Program-made: the position numbers and the translations under genes
Shown: piece by piece, positions 51,498 through 60,004 of the stretch
Numbering within the stretch: the first letter of the stretch is position 1
Layout: every line of letters begins with the position of its first letter
Source: Thiomicrorhabdus sp965602805
Lineage (GTDB): Bacteria; Pseudomonadota; Gammaproteobacteria; Thiomicrospirales; Thiomicrospiraceae
DNA length: 60,510 nucleotides
Direction: 5' to 3'
NCBI GenBank assembly: GCA_965602805.1
Contig: CBFCZK010000014.1
Location: forward strand, 1 to 60,510
The notes under the pieces: generated by a model
Seen by the model: only the letters and a program-made list of their open reading frames with translations
Database searches by the model: none
What the model was told of the DNA's origin: nothing

Positions 51498-52334
51498 ATG
51501 TCTTTCTTCTCGTCTTTAAAGCCTAAGGTAAAACCTAAGGAACAACTTAAAGCAAAACCTGCAGAAAAGCCTGACTTGAATCACTTTCAAGTGGGGCATC
51601 AACGGCTGCCAATCGTACGTACCACCCGAAAAAAGTCGATTGCCTTAAAAACAAGGCCGTCCGGTATCGTGATTTTAGTGCCCAAACACTTTTCCAATAA
51701 ACGCCTGTTAGCTTTATTGACCGGACATCATCAATGGCTGCAACAAACGCTTAAAACTCTAGAATTACGTCAGCTATCTTACCCGTCCAATACCCTGTTC
51801 CAAGGCCGTGAAGGTGATTTTATCGAGTTTTTGGGAGAGCGAAGAACATTTCGTATTCAGCATACAGCGGCCGCTCAAGGAACTAGCGTAGAAGATGTGC
51901 AGATGGAAGCTGAAATCTGTACGCTTTATTGGGATGAGGTTTCTCTCCTCGAATTGAGTGGCGAACAGTGTACGACCCAGGCCTGTCAAAATATCCAAGA
52001 CTTTATGAAAGCACAAGCGGTTGCTTATCTTGAACCCAAGTTAGCTCATTATGCTCAGCGAATCGGAGTACAGCCGAAAAGCCTGACGGTCAAAGGTTAT
52101 AAATCACGTTGGGGCAGTTGTTATGCCGATGGTCGAATCCAATTCAATTGGCGTCTAATGCAAGCGCCTGCATGGGTTATTGATTATGTGGTGGTGCATG
52201 AATTGTGTCATTTAGTTCATGCTAATCACTCCAAAGCGTTTTGGGGTTTGGTTAATCAGCATTATCCGCAAACGCCAGAAGCAAAACTCGTCATGAAAAC
52301 CCATGGTGCACGCTGGATTCAACTATTATCTTAA
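51498..52334 (+). CDS. YgjP-like (DUF45) M48-type metallopeptidase
   Basis: Zinc metallopeptidase with a C-terminal catalytic domain. Seen: KGYKSRWGSCYADGRIQFNWRL, then VVVHELCHLVHANHSKAFW, with HExxH and the third His, characteristic of the YgjP/WLM-like group. The first 40 residues are basic and Lys-rich. The ribosome binding site is weak, and the MITE-like element ends 13 nt upstream, so its insertion may have changed expression. A weak palindrome copy lies at 51976-51987. Confidence 0.88.
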   Translation: MSFFSSLKPKVKPKEQLKAKPAEKPDLNHFQVGHQRLPIVRTTRKKSIALKTRPSGIVILVPKHFSNKRLLALLTGHHQWLQQTLKTLELRQLSYPSNTLFQGREGDFIEFLGERRTFRIQHTAAAQGTSVEDVQMEAEICTLYWDEVSLLELSGEQCTTQACQNIQDFMKAQAVAYLEPKLAHYAQRIGVQPKSLTVKGYKSRWGSCYADGRIQFNWRLMQAPAWVIDYVVVHELCHLVHANHSKAFWGLVNQHYPQTPEAKLVMKTHGARWIQLLS

Positions 52335-52389
52335 ATTGTTACCTTGATGTGTTACAGCGTATTTATTTAAGCGTGTTTTAAAACGATGT

Positions 52390-52416
52390 GTGTAAGCCTA
52401 TTTTGCAAGCTTACAC
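52390..52416. other. Inverted repeat upstream of the addB-like gene
   Basis: GTGTAAGC (52390-52397) and GCTTACAC (52409-52416) with an 11-nt loop, in the 185-bp gap before the addB-like gene. No T-run follows; it may be an operator or a weak hairpin. Confidence 0.4.
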
Positions 52417-52519
52417 GCTGAATATTTGCCATAATAACCACTCCTTTATAAGTATAAAAGCAGCGGTATGACACCGTCTGTAACATTCCCATAAGCCCTT
52501 TTCTTAAGAAGCGAGTTTG

Positions 52520-55333
52520 ATGAAAACCATTCATATCACGGCCAACAGTCGTTTAAGCGCGACGCTTAAACAGCAATCCATACAACAGCAAAGTCATTCG
52601 GTGATTCAAACACCGGAGGTCATGACGTTTACTCAATGGTGGACGTTATGGCAAGAGGGCTGTTTGCTGCGTGGCGAATTGTCGATGGATGAACTGCCGA
52701 GTAAAGTTCTCAGTGGCTTTGAAGCGCAGTGGTTGTGGGAGCAAGTGTTACAAGAAGAGCTAGAGTCCCGTGAAACGGCTTTAAGCAACTTGGCCGATGC
52801 CGATGGCAGTAACGATACTCATGGCATTCAAAGCATCGCGTTACTCAATGTCTCAAGCACGGCCAAGCAACTCTACCAGGCCTGGTCACTTGCACAATCT
52901 TGGTTTCCTGAGGAGTGGTTAGAAGCGCCTTTTCTATCGAATGAGACATTGTTATTCAAAAACTGTCAGTCCCGCTATATTAAAAAGTTAAAAGCCAATA
53001 ATTGGCAGGATGATGTCTTAGCCCAGCAACAGCGCTTATCGTGGTTGCAGATGGGCAAGGGCAATCTGCCAGACAGCTTTTGTCTGCATGGTTTTGATGA
53101 AATAACCCCGTTCATAAAACAGTGGCAAGCAGCCATAGAATCCTTAGGTTGCCAGGTGACTGAGCAGACCACAATATCCAATGCCAATCAAGCCAGCCAA
53201 AGCCTGCATAGCGCTTTAGACGCGCAGGATGAAGTGCAGCAAGTGGCCTTATGGTGTGTTCAACAGTGGCAAAGCTTGTCTTTATTGAAACCCGCCCATG
53301 AAATTAAAATTGGTGTGGTGTCGCCAAACCTCGCCGATTATAAAGTGGCTTTAATGCAATGTCTGGATGAGCAGTTGAGTCTGCAAGGTTTGCAAGACCT
53401 CAGCAGTAGACGGACTACACCGCCGTTTTATAATTTGTCTTTAGGGGAGTCTTTACTGGATTTACCCTTGGTGCAAAATGCCTGGTTGAGTTTACAGCTG
53501 TTTTTACGCCCTAAAAAGCCTTGTACTTATGCCGACTGGAGTCAGTGGTTAATCTCGCCTTATACGCATGGCAGTTTTGTGCAACGTCAACAAGCCGATG
53601 CCAACTTTAGACGGTTACAGTGGTCTAATTTTGCTTGGCCGAGTCTATTGCAGAGCGAATCCGCCAAAACCTTGCCGAAAAAGTTGCTAGGCAATTTACG
53701 CCAGCAAGCAGAGCTCGAACTCCCCTCCAAATTGAGCTTAACGGAGTTCATTCAAGCCACTTGGGATGTTTTACAGCTGATTGCTTGGCCAGGTGGCAGA
53801 ACTCTGAACAGTGACGAACACCAACAAAAAACGGCATTTGAATCCGCCGTCACCAATTTTTCAATGGTCACCGAAATGGTTGGCAAGCAGTCGGTTTCTG
53901 CCTGGTTATCGCTTTTTAGACGATTCCTGTCAGAGCAGTTGCACCAGTCGCAAAGTAAAGGTCTGCAACCGATTCAGATTATGGGAATGCTGGAGGCCGG
54001 TGGCCAACAATTTGATGCCTTGTGGGTCATGGGCTTAACCGATGAAGCCTGGCCAAGAATGCCGAACCCCAATCCTTTTTTACCGATGGCCTTACAAAGA
54101 GAGCAGCGCTCACCACGTTGCGATGCCAAGCGTGAGTTGGATTACGCCCTGCAAGTGACTGAGCGTTTAGCCGAATGCGCGCCGACTCTGGTTTGGAGTT
54201 ACGCTCAATATAAGGGGGATGCCGAGTTATTAGCCAGTCCGCTCATTCAAATTCGTCGTGATGAAAATCAAGTTTTACAAGACATTGAATTAACGCCTTA
54301 CTCGCCGCTTATTTACGGTTCTTTAGCAGAGCAGGTCTTTCAATTACGCGATGCCGAGAATCCGATTGAATGGGTATTGGATACCAAAGGTCCCAAAGTA
54401 GCCGAAGGCTCTAAAGCCCCCGGCGGAACCGGTATTTTGCAGGCGCAAAGTCAGTGTCCGTTAATGGCGTTTATGGATTATCGTTTGGGCGGCAAATATG
54501 GTTTGCAGACTGTCGAAGAGGGCTTACAAAACACCAACCAGGGTACCTTAGTGCATGCGGTTTTAGAGCATTTTTGGGAAGAGACCAAAACCCAGAATGC
54601 GATGCTCTTGCTAAGCGATGACGAATTAGCGGAACGACTGCAAAATCACATTACGCAAAGTTTTGAAGAGCTGCAAGGCACCATCGAAAACGCCTATTTA
54701 GAATTGGAGCAAGCCCGAATTCTAGAGTTGTGTTTGTTATGGTTAGAACTTGAGAAAACCCGTCCGAGTTTTGAAGTAGTCGGCAGAGAAGAACCCCACC
54801 AAATCACCCTGGCAGGCATTGCGTTCAGCGTGATTATCGATCGAATTGATCTGGTGGCGGGCGAGAAGGTCATTATTGATTATAAGACTGGTAAAGCCAG
54901 TATCAATGACCTATTAAAAACACCCACCAAAGCACCACAGTTGGCGGTGTATTTACATGCCGTGAGTGATGAAGTTTCCGGGATTGGTTATGGTCTATTG
55001 CATTCGGATGATGGGGTAAAAATCAGCGCCATTGCCGCAGATGAGGACGTGCTCTATAAAGCTCCCTACTCGATTAAAGTCTTTGCCAAGATGGCAGAGA
55101 AAGAGGGGCATGAATATTACGAAACCACCTGGGTGCATTTTTTAGGGCATCTAAGACAGCAGGTTTCCGATCTGGCCAGTGATATTCAATTGGGCTGTGC
55201 CGAGATGGCATTTGATAAAGAGACTGATATTCAGTATGCCAATTGTAAGTTGGCGTTGCGTCTGCCAGAAATGAAGCAGCAACAACGTTTTACAGATGAA
55301 GACGATAACCAAAACTTTCAAGGGGAGGCTTAA
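52520..55333 (+). CDS. AddB-like/TIGR03623-type DNA repair nuclease subunit
   Basis: Subunit of a double-strand-break resection complex. Seen: an inactive helicase-like N-terminal body (TANSRLSATLKQQ), MLEAGGQQFDALWVMGLTDEAWP with NPFLPMALQRE typical of AddB-like proteins, and a C-terminal PD-(D/E)XK nuclease (LVHAVLEHFW, IIDYKTGKAS, APQLAVYL). The Cys group expected for the iron-sulfur staple is incomplete: only CPLMAFMDYRLG and one Cys near the C-terminus (NCKLALRL) are seen. ATG at 52520 preferred over TTG at 52517. Two bases separate it from the addA-like gene. It contains an exact palindrome copy (52875). Confidence 0.85.
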   Translation: MKTIHITANSRLSATLKQQSIQQQSHSVIQTPEVMTFTQWWTLWQEGCLLRGELSMDELPSKVLSGFEAQWLWEQVLQEELESRETALSNLADADGSNDTHGIQSIALLNVSSTAKQLYQAWSLAQSWFPEEWLEAPFLSNETLLFKNCQSRYIKKLKANNWQDDVLAQQQRLSWLQMGKGNLPDSFCLHGFDEITPFIKQWQAAIESLGCQVTEQTTISNANQASQSLHSALDAQDEVQQVALWCVQQWQSLSLLKPAHEIKIGVVSPNLADYKVALMQCLDEQLSLQGLQDLSSRRTTPPFYNLSLGESLLDLPLVQNAWLSLQLFLRPKKPCTYADWSQWLISPYTHGSFVQRQQADANFRRLQWSNFAWPSLLQSESAKTLPKKLLGNLRQQAELELPSKLSLTEFIQATWDVLQLIAWPGGRTLNSDEHQQKTAFESAVTNFSMVTEMVGKQSVSAWLSLFRRFLSEQLHQSQSKGLQPIQIMGMLEAGGQQFDALWVMGLTDEAWPRMPNPNPFLPMALQREQRSPRCDAKRELDYALQVTERLAECAPTLVWSYAQYKGDAELLASPLIQIRRDENQVLQDIELTPYSPLIYGSLAEQVFQLRDAENPIEWVLDTKGPKVAEGSKAPGGTGILQAQSQCPLMAFMDYRLGGKYGLQTVEEGLQNTNQGTLVHAVLEHFWEETKTQNAMLLLSDDELAERLQNHITQSFEELQGTIENAYLELEQARILELCLLWLELEKTRPSFEVVGREEPHQITLAGIAFSVIIDRIDLVAGEKVIIDYKTGKASINDLLKTPTKAPQLAVYLHAVSDEVSGIGYGLLHSDDGVKISAIAADEDVLYKAPYSIKVFAKMAEKEGHEYYETTWVHFLGHLRQQVSDLASDIQLGCAEMAFDKETDIQYANCKLALRLPEMKQQQRFTDEDDNQNFQGEA
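52875..52886. repeat. ACCAGGCCTGGT palindrome, copy 8 (exact)
   Basis: Exact copy inside the addB-like gene, coding Tyr-Gln-Ala-Trp-Ser. Confidence 0.9.
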
Positions 55334-55335
55334 TC

Positions 55336-58300
55336 ATGTCCAATAGTTCAAATAGCTCGACAGAAATGCCAAACCTAGATTTGTTTGCTGAGCCAGAAAA
55401 CGATCAATATTGTGTAGCAGATTACGATGCTGATGGAGATTCAGGTTACGACCAATCCACCCCAACGTTTCAAACGGAGGACAATCGTCCCGGTATGACA
55501 GAGTTATTCGGTGTTCAAGAAGATACTAACTTGATTGATGGTGCTGCCCGATTTGCAGCCATTAACCCGTTTACCTCCTTTATAGTGCAAGCACCGGCGG
55601 GCTCAGGTAAAACGGCGCTGTTAACGCAGCGTTTTTTAGCCCTGTTGTCGCAAGTCGAACAACCTGAACAGATTGTGGCGATGACCTTTACCAAAAAAGC
55701 CGCCGCCGAAATGCGTGACCGTATTATGGGCGCATTAAAAATGGGTCTGTTGACCGAACTACCCGAAAACGCCACGTTAAATGACTTCAATACTTGGCAG
55801 TTAGCCAAAAGTGCATTGCAACAAAATAACCACCAGGCCTGGTCATTACTGCAAAATCCCAATCGATTGCGTATCAAAACCATCGATGGTTTGAACAGCT
55901 ATTTAGTCGGTCAAATGCCCCTGTTATCCAAAATGGGGGCGCCTTCGCAGATTTCGCATAATGTGGATTCCGCTTACAAAGAAGCGGTACATTTAACCCT
56001 AAAGACCCCAGCGTTAGAAGAAGCCGTAGCACGACTATTAGGCTTGGTAAACGGCCGCTTTAATCGTGCTGAAAGCCTGCTGATGAATATGTTGAAAAAA
56101 CGTGATCAATGGATGGGCAATTTACTTCGCCTCAACGGCGACGATTCTCGCGCCAATCTCGAATCGGCTTTAGAGACCATTGTTTTAGATGAACTCAAAC
56201 AACAAGTCGCCAAGTTAAGTCATGTTCGACCTCTGCTAGAGGAAGCTTGTCAGGCGGCGGAATACGCCGTCCAAAAAGATCAGCCTGATTTAGAAAACTT
56301 GTGTGGTGCTTGGCCTTTGAGCGATTCTTTACACGATATTCAGGCCTGGCAAGTATTGGCGGATTGGTTACTCACCAAAGACTCAAAAGGGGTGCGCAAG
56401 ACCGTCACCAAAAATAATGGTTTTCCTGCGGGCAAAGGCGAAGCCAAAGAGCGTAAAGACCAGTTCCTAAATGTCTTAGCAGGTTTGCGAGAGGGCACTC
56501 AGTCGAAAGACGTTTTGGATGCGTTAGCGATTTTAAAGGAACTGCCAGAGCCGCATTACAGTGATGACCAGTGGTTAGATTTACAATGGTTAATCCAGCT
56601 ATTAAGAGTCTCCTCGGCCTATTTGAAAGTGGTGTTTCAATCCAGCGGACAAGCCGATTTTATCGAGATTGCGCAAGCCGCGAGCCAGGCATTAGGTGAT
56701 GAATTAGAGCCGACTGACTTAGCGCAACAGTTAGATTATCAAGTCAAACATCTGTTGGTGGATGAGTTTCAAGATACCAGTAGTGAACAGTTTTCGTTGA
56801 TGCGTAAGTTAATCGCCGGTTGGCAATCTGGCGATGGTCGAACGCTGTTTATTGTTGGAGATCCGATGCAATCAATTTACCGTTTCCGTGAAGCGGAAGT
56901 CGGTAACTTCCTTAAAGTTTGGCAAGGTAAGGTCGGTGAAGTCAATTTGACACCGCTGAACCTCAAGGTCAACTTCCGCTCTAGCCAAGGCGTGGTCGAT
57001 TGGGTGAATGCGAACTTTAGTAAAGTTCTGCCGAACGCCAATAATATCGAAAAGGGTGCAGTGACTTACAGTGATTCGGTCGCCTTTTCCACCGAAAATA
57101 GCCCTGCAGTACACAGTTTTTGGGAGGTCAATCGTTCGCATGAAGAAGAAGCCCATGAAATCGTGGTCTTGATTCAACAGCGACTGGCAGAATTGAGCGA
57201 AGGTGATGGCAAAAGCATCGCATTATTGGGACGTTCTCGCTCTAGCTTAATGGGCATTGCCCGTTTATTGAAACAAGCCGGCATTGGTTTTAGAGCGGTG
57301 GATTTAGAAGCCTTGAATGAACGTCAAGAAGTCCAAGACAGTTTGGCTCTGAGCCGAGCGCTATTGCACCTGTCTGACCGTGCGGCGTGGATTGCCTTAT
57401 TGCGGTCGCCTTTGGTTGGGCTGTCACTGAATGACTTGTTTGCCGTGATGGGCAACTGGCCTTATCAAAGTGTCTGGGCGTGCTTAACCTATAGTGTGGC
57501 TGAATTAGAGCAAGGTTTTAAATCAACATCATCAACGTCATCATTAAAAACAAAAGCAAAACCAGAAAGTGACCTCACCCCGCAAGGGGGTATAAACGCC
57601 AGCTCAATTGAAGAAATCCTGGCCGAAAAAGAGCTTTCTGATGAAGGTTTACAGCGACTACTGCATGCCATTCCGGTCTTGCAACAGACCTTATCACGTT
57701 TAGGCAGTTTGCCTTTCTCGACTTTGGTCAGAGAGTGCTGGATCCAATTGGATGGCCCACAGACCGTTGAGACGCATTTGGCACTGGAAAATGTCGAGGT
57801 GTTTTGCCACACTTTGGCGGAGTTTGATGGCGAAGTTTTAGACTTTCAACAACTCGAAACTATGATGAATGCGTTGTTTGCCCGAGCCGACAGTTCGCCA
57901 GAGAGTCAACGTATTGAACTGATGACCATGCATAAATCTAAAGGCTTGGAATTTGACACTGTCATCCTACCAGGCCTGGGTCGTAAGCCGCGCGGTGATG
58001 ACACAGAGTTGGTTTCCTGGTTCCAGTTTATGGCAGATGAAGACGCTTCAGAGATGTCAGCCATGTCAGGCGAATCCGCTGAAAAGTTAGTGATTGCGCC
58101 GATTACTCAAAAAGGCCAAGGCGTTTCGCGATTAAGCCAGTTATTGAAACGTTTTGAGCTGGAAAAACAGAATTACGAACTCGGTCGATTGCTGTATGTC
58201 GCCGCTACGCGTGCCAAACAAAAACTCTATCTGTTTGGACAAATTACAGTCAAAGAACCTGAAGATATTGAAGTGGTGATTAACCCCGTCAAAGGCAGTA

Positions 58301-59139
58301 TGTTGGAGGCTCTGTGGCCGTGTGTAAATTCAACCTTTACGCAACTGCTGCATGAGCATGAGTTTGTCGAGTTAGATCAAAGCCAACAAAAATCCCCTTG
58401 GCCTAAAGTCAGTCGCTTACCGATTCAAAGAGAAGGGTTTAGCACTCTATTGCAACAAGGTTCAGCCATGGCTGAGAGCCAAGATGAAGGTGTTGGCTCC
58501 CGTCATAGCACTAGCTCCAGCAAAGCTGCGAGTGTAACGGCGACTGAAAGTGATAAAACACCACTCGATTCAGATACGCTATTTGCCAGCCGACAAGCCT
58601 TACTTAATACCTCTGTGGGTAATTTAGTGCATGCCGTATTAGAGCAGATGGTAGATGAAGGCATTGCCGGTTGGGATAACGCATGCCTAAGCCAGCGCCT
58701 ACCTTTCTACAAACAGTGGTTAGGTCAACAAGGCTTAAAAGAGCGTGAATTAGACGAAGCTGTGCGACGTACCGAGCGTTCTTTGGCCAATGCCATCAGC
58801 AACAGTCAACTGCGTTGGGCGCTGGGTTGTGAGTTTGCAGAATCACAAACCGAACAACCTTTGACCTCTTTGGAAGAGGGCGGTCTTGTCAGTAATCATA
58901 TCATCGATAGAACTTTGATCGATGAATCGGGTGTACGTTGGATCATTGATTATAAAACCAGTGTTTATGACGGGAAACTGGACGATAGCAAAGCGTTACA
59001 GTCGTTTATAAATCATCAAGTGGAACATTATCAGCCACAATTAGAACGATATGGTCGATTGTTTTCAGAGCTGGAAGACAGACCTCAAAAATGGGTGCTG
59101 TACTTTAGTTATATCGATCAATGGGTTGAGTTAAATTAA
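55336..59139 (+). CDS. AddA-like UvrD/RecB-type helicase-nuclease
   Basis: ATP-dependent 3'-5' helicase with nuclease. Seen: Walker A APAGSGKTALLTQRFL (residue about 90), MTFTKKAAAEM (motif Ia), LLVDEFQDTS (motif II), FIVGDPMQSIYRFR (motif III), MTMHKSKGLEFD (motif V), RLLYVAATRAK (motif VI) and a C-terminal nuclease with WIIDYKTSVYD. 1267 aa. Partner of the addB-like gene 2 nt upstream; probably the RecBCD-type function here. The N-terminal 70 residues are acidic. Palindrome copies at 55832 (exact), 57969 (one mismatch). Confidence 0.9.
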   Translation: MSNSSNSSTEMPNLDLFAEPENDQYCVADYDADGDSGYDQSTPTFQTEDNRPGMTELFGVQEDTNLIDGAARFAAINPFTSFIVQAPAGSGKTALLTQRFLALLSQVEQPEQIVAMTFTKKAAAEMRDRIMGALKMGLLTELPENATLNDFNTWQLAKSALQQNNHQAWSLLQNPNRLRIKTIDGLNSYLVGQMPLLSKMGAPSQISHNVDSAYKEAVHLTLKTPALEEAVARLLGLVNGRFNRAESLLMNMLKKRDQWMGNLLRLNGDDSRANLESALETIVLDELKQQVAKLSHVRPLLEEACQAAEYAVQKDQPDLENLCGAWPLSDSLHDIQAWQVLADWLLTKDSKGVRKTVTKNNGFPAGKGEAKERKDQFLNVLAGLREGTQSKDVLDALAILKELPEPHYSDDQWLDLQWLIQLLRVSSAYLKVVFQSSGQADFIEIAQAASQALGDELEPTDLAQQLDYQVKHLLVDEFQDTSSEQFSLMRKLIAGWQSGDGRTLFIVGDPMQSIYRFREAEVGNFLKVWQGKVGEVNLTPLNLKVNFRSSQGVVDWVNANFSKVLPNANNIEKGAVTYSDSVAFSTENSPAVHSFWEVNRSHEEEAHEIVVLIQQRLAELSEGDGKSIALLGRSRSSLMGIARLLKQAGIGFRAVDLEALNERQEVQDSLALSRALLHLSDRAAWIALLRSPLVGLSLNDLFAVMGNWPYQSVWACLTYSVAELEQGFKSTSSTSSLKTKAKPESDLTPQGGINASSIEEILAEKELSDEGLQRLLHAIPVLQQTLSRLGSLPFSTLVRECWIQLDGPQTVETHLALENVEVFCHTLAEFDGEVLDFQQLETMMNALFARADSSPESQRIELMTMHKSKGLEFDTVILPGLGRKPRGDDTELVSWFQFMADEDASEMSAMSGESAEKLVIAPITQKGQGVSRLSQLLKRFELEKQNYELGRLLYVAATRAKQKLYLFGQITVKEPEDIEVVINPVKGSMLEALWPCVNSTFTQLLHEHEFVELDQSQQKSPWPKVSRLPIQREGFSTLLQQGSAMAESQDEGVGSRHSTSSSKAASVTATESDKTPLDSDTLFASRQALLNTSVGNLVHAVLEQMVDEGIAGWDNACLSQRLPFYKQWLGQQGLKERELDEAVRRTERSLANAISNSQLRWALGCEFAESQTEQPLTSLEEGGLVSNHIIDRTLIDESGVRWIIDYKTSVYDGKLDDSKALQSFINHQVEHYQPQLERYGRLFSELEDRPQKWVLYFSYIDQWVELN
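55832..55843. repeat. ACCAGGCCTGGT palindrome, copy 9 (exact)
   Basis: Exact copy inside the addA-like gene, coding His-Gln-Ala-Trp-Ser. Confidence 0.9.
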
Positions 59140-59237
59140 GTTTAGTAATGGTTATGCTGATTCAAGAAAATGAATAGATTAGAATTAAAATTATAAAAAC
59201 AGATAAAAACTCGTCTTTCAGTTAAGGAGTAATCGCT

Positions 59238-59921
59238 ATGGAAAAGACACAACAACAGATTTTAAGACATCACGGCGGAGATGGTGAACACGCCCGCCAA
59301 ATGATTACCGAAAGCTACGCTCGTCGTCACGATATTGATTTTTGGGAGTTCTGGAATGAGCAGATGGCTACGGCCATCAGCAAGGGCGATTGTCTTGTGG
59401 ACTTAGGCGCGGGTATAGGTCAATTTGTGGGCGATTTAGCGCTGCGTTATCCGCATAACTCAGCGCTCGGAATTGATGCCGCAGATTACATGTTAGTCGC
59501 GCAAGAAGTCTTGCCTGAAAATGGCCGCATGATTAAAGGTGATTTGAACGAGCCACAAGTCAATATCGAAGATGGCCGTGTCGCCGTCGCCATGGCGAAT
59601 ATGCTGGTGCATGAACTGCCACAGCCGATTAATATGTTTAAAGCGGTCTATAAATGGTTAAAGCCAGGTGGGCGTTTTTGTATTATCGATTTGGTACGTC
59701 AGCCGTTATCTGAATATTTAGAGCATAAATATCCAGATGGGGAATTGTTCAAAACGGATGTTGGGCGAGACGAGATGGAGGATGTCTTTGAACACTTCCT
59801 AGAGCACAATCGTTATCATGCGGATGACATTATTTACATGTTGAAAGGTGTAGGCTTTAAGGTCATTGAGAACACGCCACAGCGTGGTGGGCGTTTTGTG
59901 AGGATTGTGGTTGAGAAGTAG
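59238..59921 (+). CDS. Class I SAM-dependent methyltransferase
   Basis: Soluble methyltransferase of 227 aa, substrate unknown. Seen: SAM motif I VDLGAGIGQFVGDLAL, acidic loop in ALGIDAADYM, and motif post-I ANMLVHELPQ with LKPGGRFCIIDLV (motif III type). AAGGAG at 59224-59229 gives a strong ribosome binding site. Single gene with a convergent neighbour. Not close to any characterised family recognised by eye. Confidence 0.85.
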   Translation: MEKTQQQILRHHGGDGEHARQMITESYARRHDIDFWEFWNEQMATAISKGDCLVDLGAGIGQFVGDLALRYPHNSALGIDAADYMLVAQEVLPENGRMIKGDLNEPQVNIEDGRVAVAMANMLVHELPQPINMFKAVYKWLKPGGRFCIIDLVRQPLSEYLEHKYPDGELFKTDVGRDEMEDVFEHFLEHNRYHADDIIYMLKGVGFKVIENTPQRGGRFVRIVVEK

Positions 59922-59939
59922 GGAGTTGGTTCTTGGCTT

Positions 59940-59968
59940 GGTAACGGGGAATCGTTACCAGGCCTGGT
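59940..59968. repeat. Hairpin overlapping palindrome copy 10 (exact)
   Basis: GGTAACG (59940-59946) and CGTTACC (59953-59959) make a 7-bp stem whose right arm runs into the exact ACCAGGCCTGGT (59957-59968). It lies between convergent genes, where a terminator would be expected, but there is no T-run. Confidence 0.75.
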
Positions 59969-60004
59969 CAGTTATTCTGAAGCCAAGTTGTTGGTTACCT
60001 TCAT

